64,000 nucleotides of DNA from Actinocorallia longicatena (GTDB taxonomy: Bacteria; Actinomycetota; Actinomycetes; Streptosporangiales; Streptosporangiaceae). The translations under genes and the position numbers were made by a program. Below are positions 62,567 to 64,000 of the stretch, one piece after another (position 1 is the stretch's first letter; each line of letters opens with the position of its first letter). The notes under the pieces were generated by a model. The model saw nothing but the letters and a program-made list of their open reading frames with translations, was not told where the DNA came from and did not search any database. Location: the NCBI RefSeq assembly GCF_039534125.1, contig NZ_BAAAUV010000005.1:62001-126000 (forward strand), in the 5' to 3' direction.

Positions 62567-62889
62567 ACCGACCACGGAATCGGCCGTGCCGTCACCCGGG
62601 TCCTGCCGAAACGGATCGTCGGCGAGGCTCCGCGGTTGCTCGCGGCGTCCTCGCCAGGCGACCACACCGACGACCTCGCCGAAGCCGCACTCCTGCTCGC
62701 CGAGAACCACGACCAGCCGTTACCCGGCCTGCCGCACACCCTCGCCACCCGCATCCCTGACCTCGCGGCGGCGCGCGGACACACGAGACCGGTGCGGCGG
62801 AAGCGCCGGGCCGGGACGCGACCGTTCGGCGCTCAGGGGGTGCGGGGCGGACCGGGCCCGGGGCCGACGGCGTAGACGAACCGCCGCGC
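62567..62889. other. Non-coding gap with a possible gene remnant
   Basis: A plus-strand frame from about 62587 reads a helical protein-like stretch (LLAASSPGDHTDDLAEAALL, LLAENHDQPLPGLPHTLATR) but has no credible start and ends in Gly/Arg-rich text. It may be a broken gene tail. Nothing else seen. Confidence 0.4.
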
Positions 62890-63804
62890 TCACGGTGAGG
62901 GACGGTCCTCCAGGTGAGGCCGGGCGGGGCCGGCCGGGCGGCGGCCCCAGGCGGAGATCAGCGGGGCGAGCGTCAGATCGAGTTCGCCGGCCTGGACGGC
63001 CGCGAGATGCGCGTCGATCTCGGTGTCGTCGGTCAGGCCGGCCTTGAGCAGCTCGCCGCGCACGTGGCGGATGGTCGCCGCCTCCAGGTGGTCGCAGGCC
63101 CGTCCGCCGACCGGGAAGGAGCCCGAGGCGGCGACGTCCACCAGCCCGGCCTCGCGCAGGGCCCGGGGCAGGGTCCGGCCGTAGCGGAGGTCGGCGCCGC
63201 GGCGTGCCAGGAGTTCCCGGACGGCTTCACGCATCCTGTTGGCCCGCCGCTGGGCGGGGCCTCCGTCGTCCAGGCACGCCAGGGGCTGCAGGGCGGTGTC
63301 GGCGTCCTCGACCAGCAGCACGCCGCCGGGCCGCAGCGCCGCCGCCATGGTCGCCAGCGCCCGTGCCCGGTCGGGTACGTGGACGAGCACGAGCCGGGCG
63401 TGCACCAGGTCGAACGTGCCCGGTTCCGGGGGCGGGTCGGCGGCGACGTCGTGCCGCCGCACCTCGTAGCCGTCACCCGGATGCAGCCAGGACGGATCGA
63501 TGTCGGTGGCCAGCACATGCCCGGTCGGGCCGACGGCCGCCGCGAGCGCCTCCGGGATGCTGCGGCCCCCGGCTCCCACCTCCCAGCAGCGCGAGCCCGC
63601 CCCGACTCCGAGCCGGTCGAAGTGCCCCCGCGTCACGCCGTCGAACAGCTCGGCCAGCCAGACGAATCGCTCGCCCGCCTCGGCACGCGCGTTGTCCAGC
63701 AGATAACCGCGGGCGGGAGCCGGCGGTCCCTCGGGCCCGGTGGCCCCGTGTTCCGGGTCCGGCCGGACGTCTTCGTGCGGAGGGCGGGGTGCGGAGGTCA
63801 TCAC
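62890..63804 (-). CDS. Class I SAM-dependent methyltransferase
   Basis: 304 residues. SAM-binding motif I in CWEVGAGGRSIPEALAAAVG, motif II VLATDIDPSWL, and FDLVHARLVLVHVPDRARAL with LRPGGVLLVEDAD. The first 40 residues are Pro/Glu-rich. It matches the UbiE/Methyltransf_25 superfamily; substrate unknown. Confidence 0.85.
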   Translation of the reverse strand: MMTSAPRPPHEDVRPDPEHGATGPEGPPAPARGYLLDNARAEAGERFVWLAELFDGVTRGHFDRLGVGAGSRCWEVGAGGRSIPEALAAAVGPTGHVLATDIDPSWLHPGDGYEVRRHDVAADPPPEPGTFDLVHARLVLVHVPDRARALATMAAALRPGGVLLVEDADTALQPLACLDDGGPAQRRANRMREAVRELLARRGADLRYGRTLPRALREAGLVDVAASGSFPVGGRACDHLEAATIRHVRGELLKAGLTDDTEIDAHLAAVQAGELDLTLAPLISAWGRRPAGPARPHLEDRPSP

Positions 63805-63909
63805 CCCATGGTCGCATCCCGGGGCGGTCCGGTGGGCGTGAGATCATCGGGGTCTGTCCTCGAGACAGGCCCCGGTTTCGAGTGGTTCGTCGGAAGGCGG
63901 TGTCCGCGG

Positions 63910-64000
63910 GTGTCGTTCCATGTGGCTGTCGGGCGGGCCGGCCGTCCGGCAGAGATGGTCAACCGGCATCAGGAGCGGGATTCGCTCGCCGGTCTTCTGG
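63910..64000 (+). CDS. 5' end of a gene leaving the window, perhaps a LuxR/AAA regulator
   Basis: GTG at 63910 or ATG at 63955 opens a frame that runs off the window. The last residues, NRHQERDSLAGLL, look like the start of the AAA domain in LAL-type regulators (compare IGREPEVEALREVL in the gene at 14920), but only about 16-30 residues are visible. Confidence 0.35.
   Translation, partial: MSFHVAVGRAGRPAEMVNRHQERDSLAGLL

Overview
The window is GC-rich throughout, with GTG, TTG and probably CTG starts, ATGA-type stop/start overlaps and many actinobacterial family markers: RamB next to isocitrate lyase, glucosyl-3-phosphoglycerate synthase, DUF3099, MscL with a zinc ribbon, and ABC sugar importers that lack their own ATPase. 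It is chromosomal DNA from a filamentous actinomycete. A Streptosporangiales/Thermomonosporaceae-type host is my best guess, but the sequence alone does not settle it. I see no rRNA, tRNA, CRISPR array, insertion sequence or integrase gene.

Region by region. 1-591 is the end of a UvrA-family ATPase. 889-5341 is a D-xylose-type ABC importer operon (binding protein, ATPase, permease) followed by its ROK regulator, with two matching operator-like sites upstream. 5491-14912 is mixed metabolism: an HNH nuclease, class II aldolase, PucR regulator with a flavin-dependent oxidoreductase, an MBL-like protein, aldehyde dehydrogenase, and a LysR regulator facing a glutamine-amidotransferase-like gene plus an EamA exporter. 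14920-18825 holds a 940-residue LuxR/AAA regulator and a LacI repressor that faces a 65-residue orphan across two operators. 19288-22393 holds two envelope-type proteins sharing a C-terminal module, MscL, a DUF3099 protein and small membrane proteins. 22397-29230 is an alpha-glucoside/maltose locus (GH13 enzyme facing malEFG, then an MFS exporter). 29049-33456 holds DinB, NUDIX and an ABC-2 exporter of two permeases and an ATPase. 33675-38785 is isocitrate lyase facing ramB, then GpgS and an MscS-like channel.

The most interesting part is 39031-53234. An acyl-CoA dehydrogenase gene is followed by about 13 kb carrying a membrane-anchored BMP-like protein, a 3557-residue RHS polymorphic toxin (DNRLRE, three LamG-like insertions, YD repeats, RHS core, HINT autoprotease, HYD1-type ADP-ribosyltransferase tip) and a DUF6881 immunity candidate. 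The last 26 codons of the dehydrogenase recur at the far end of this block. All sense-codon differences are synonymous, and the second copy is followed at once by a strong terminator. This looks like an island that integrated into the 3' end of the dehydrogenase gene and rebuilt the reading frame with its own copy of the C-terminal codons.

53291-64000 is an accessory region: orphans (one with a ubiquitin-like N-terminus), a DUF1206 protein, a TetR gene without a start codon abutting an NTF2-like gene, an HxlR regulator facing a molybdopterin oxidoreductase across a duplicated operator, a TetR regulator facing a NAD(P)-binding protein and luciferase-like enzyme, a methyltransferase, and the first codons of a gene leaving the window.
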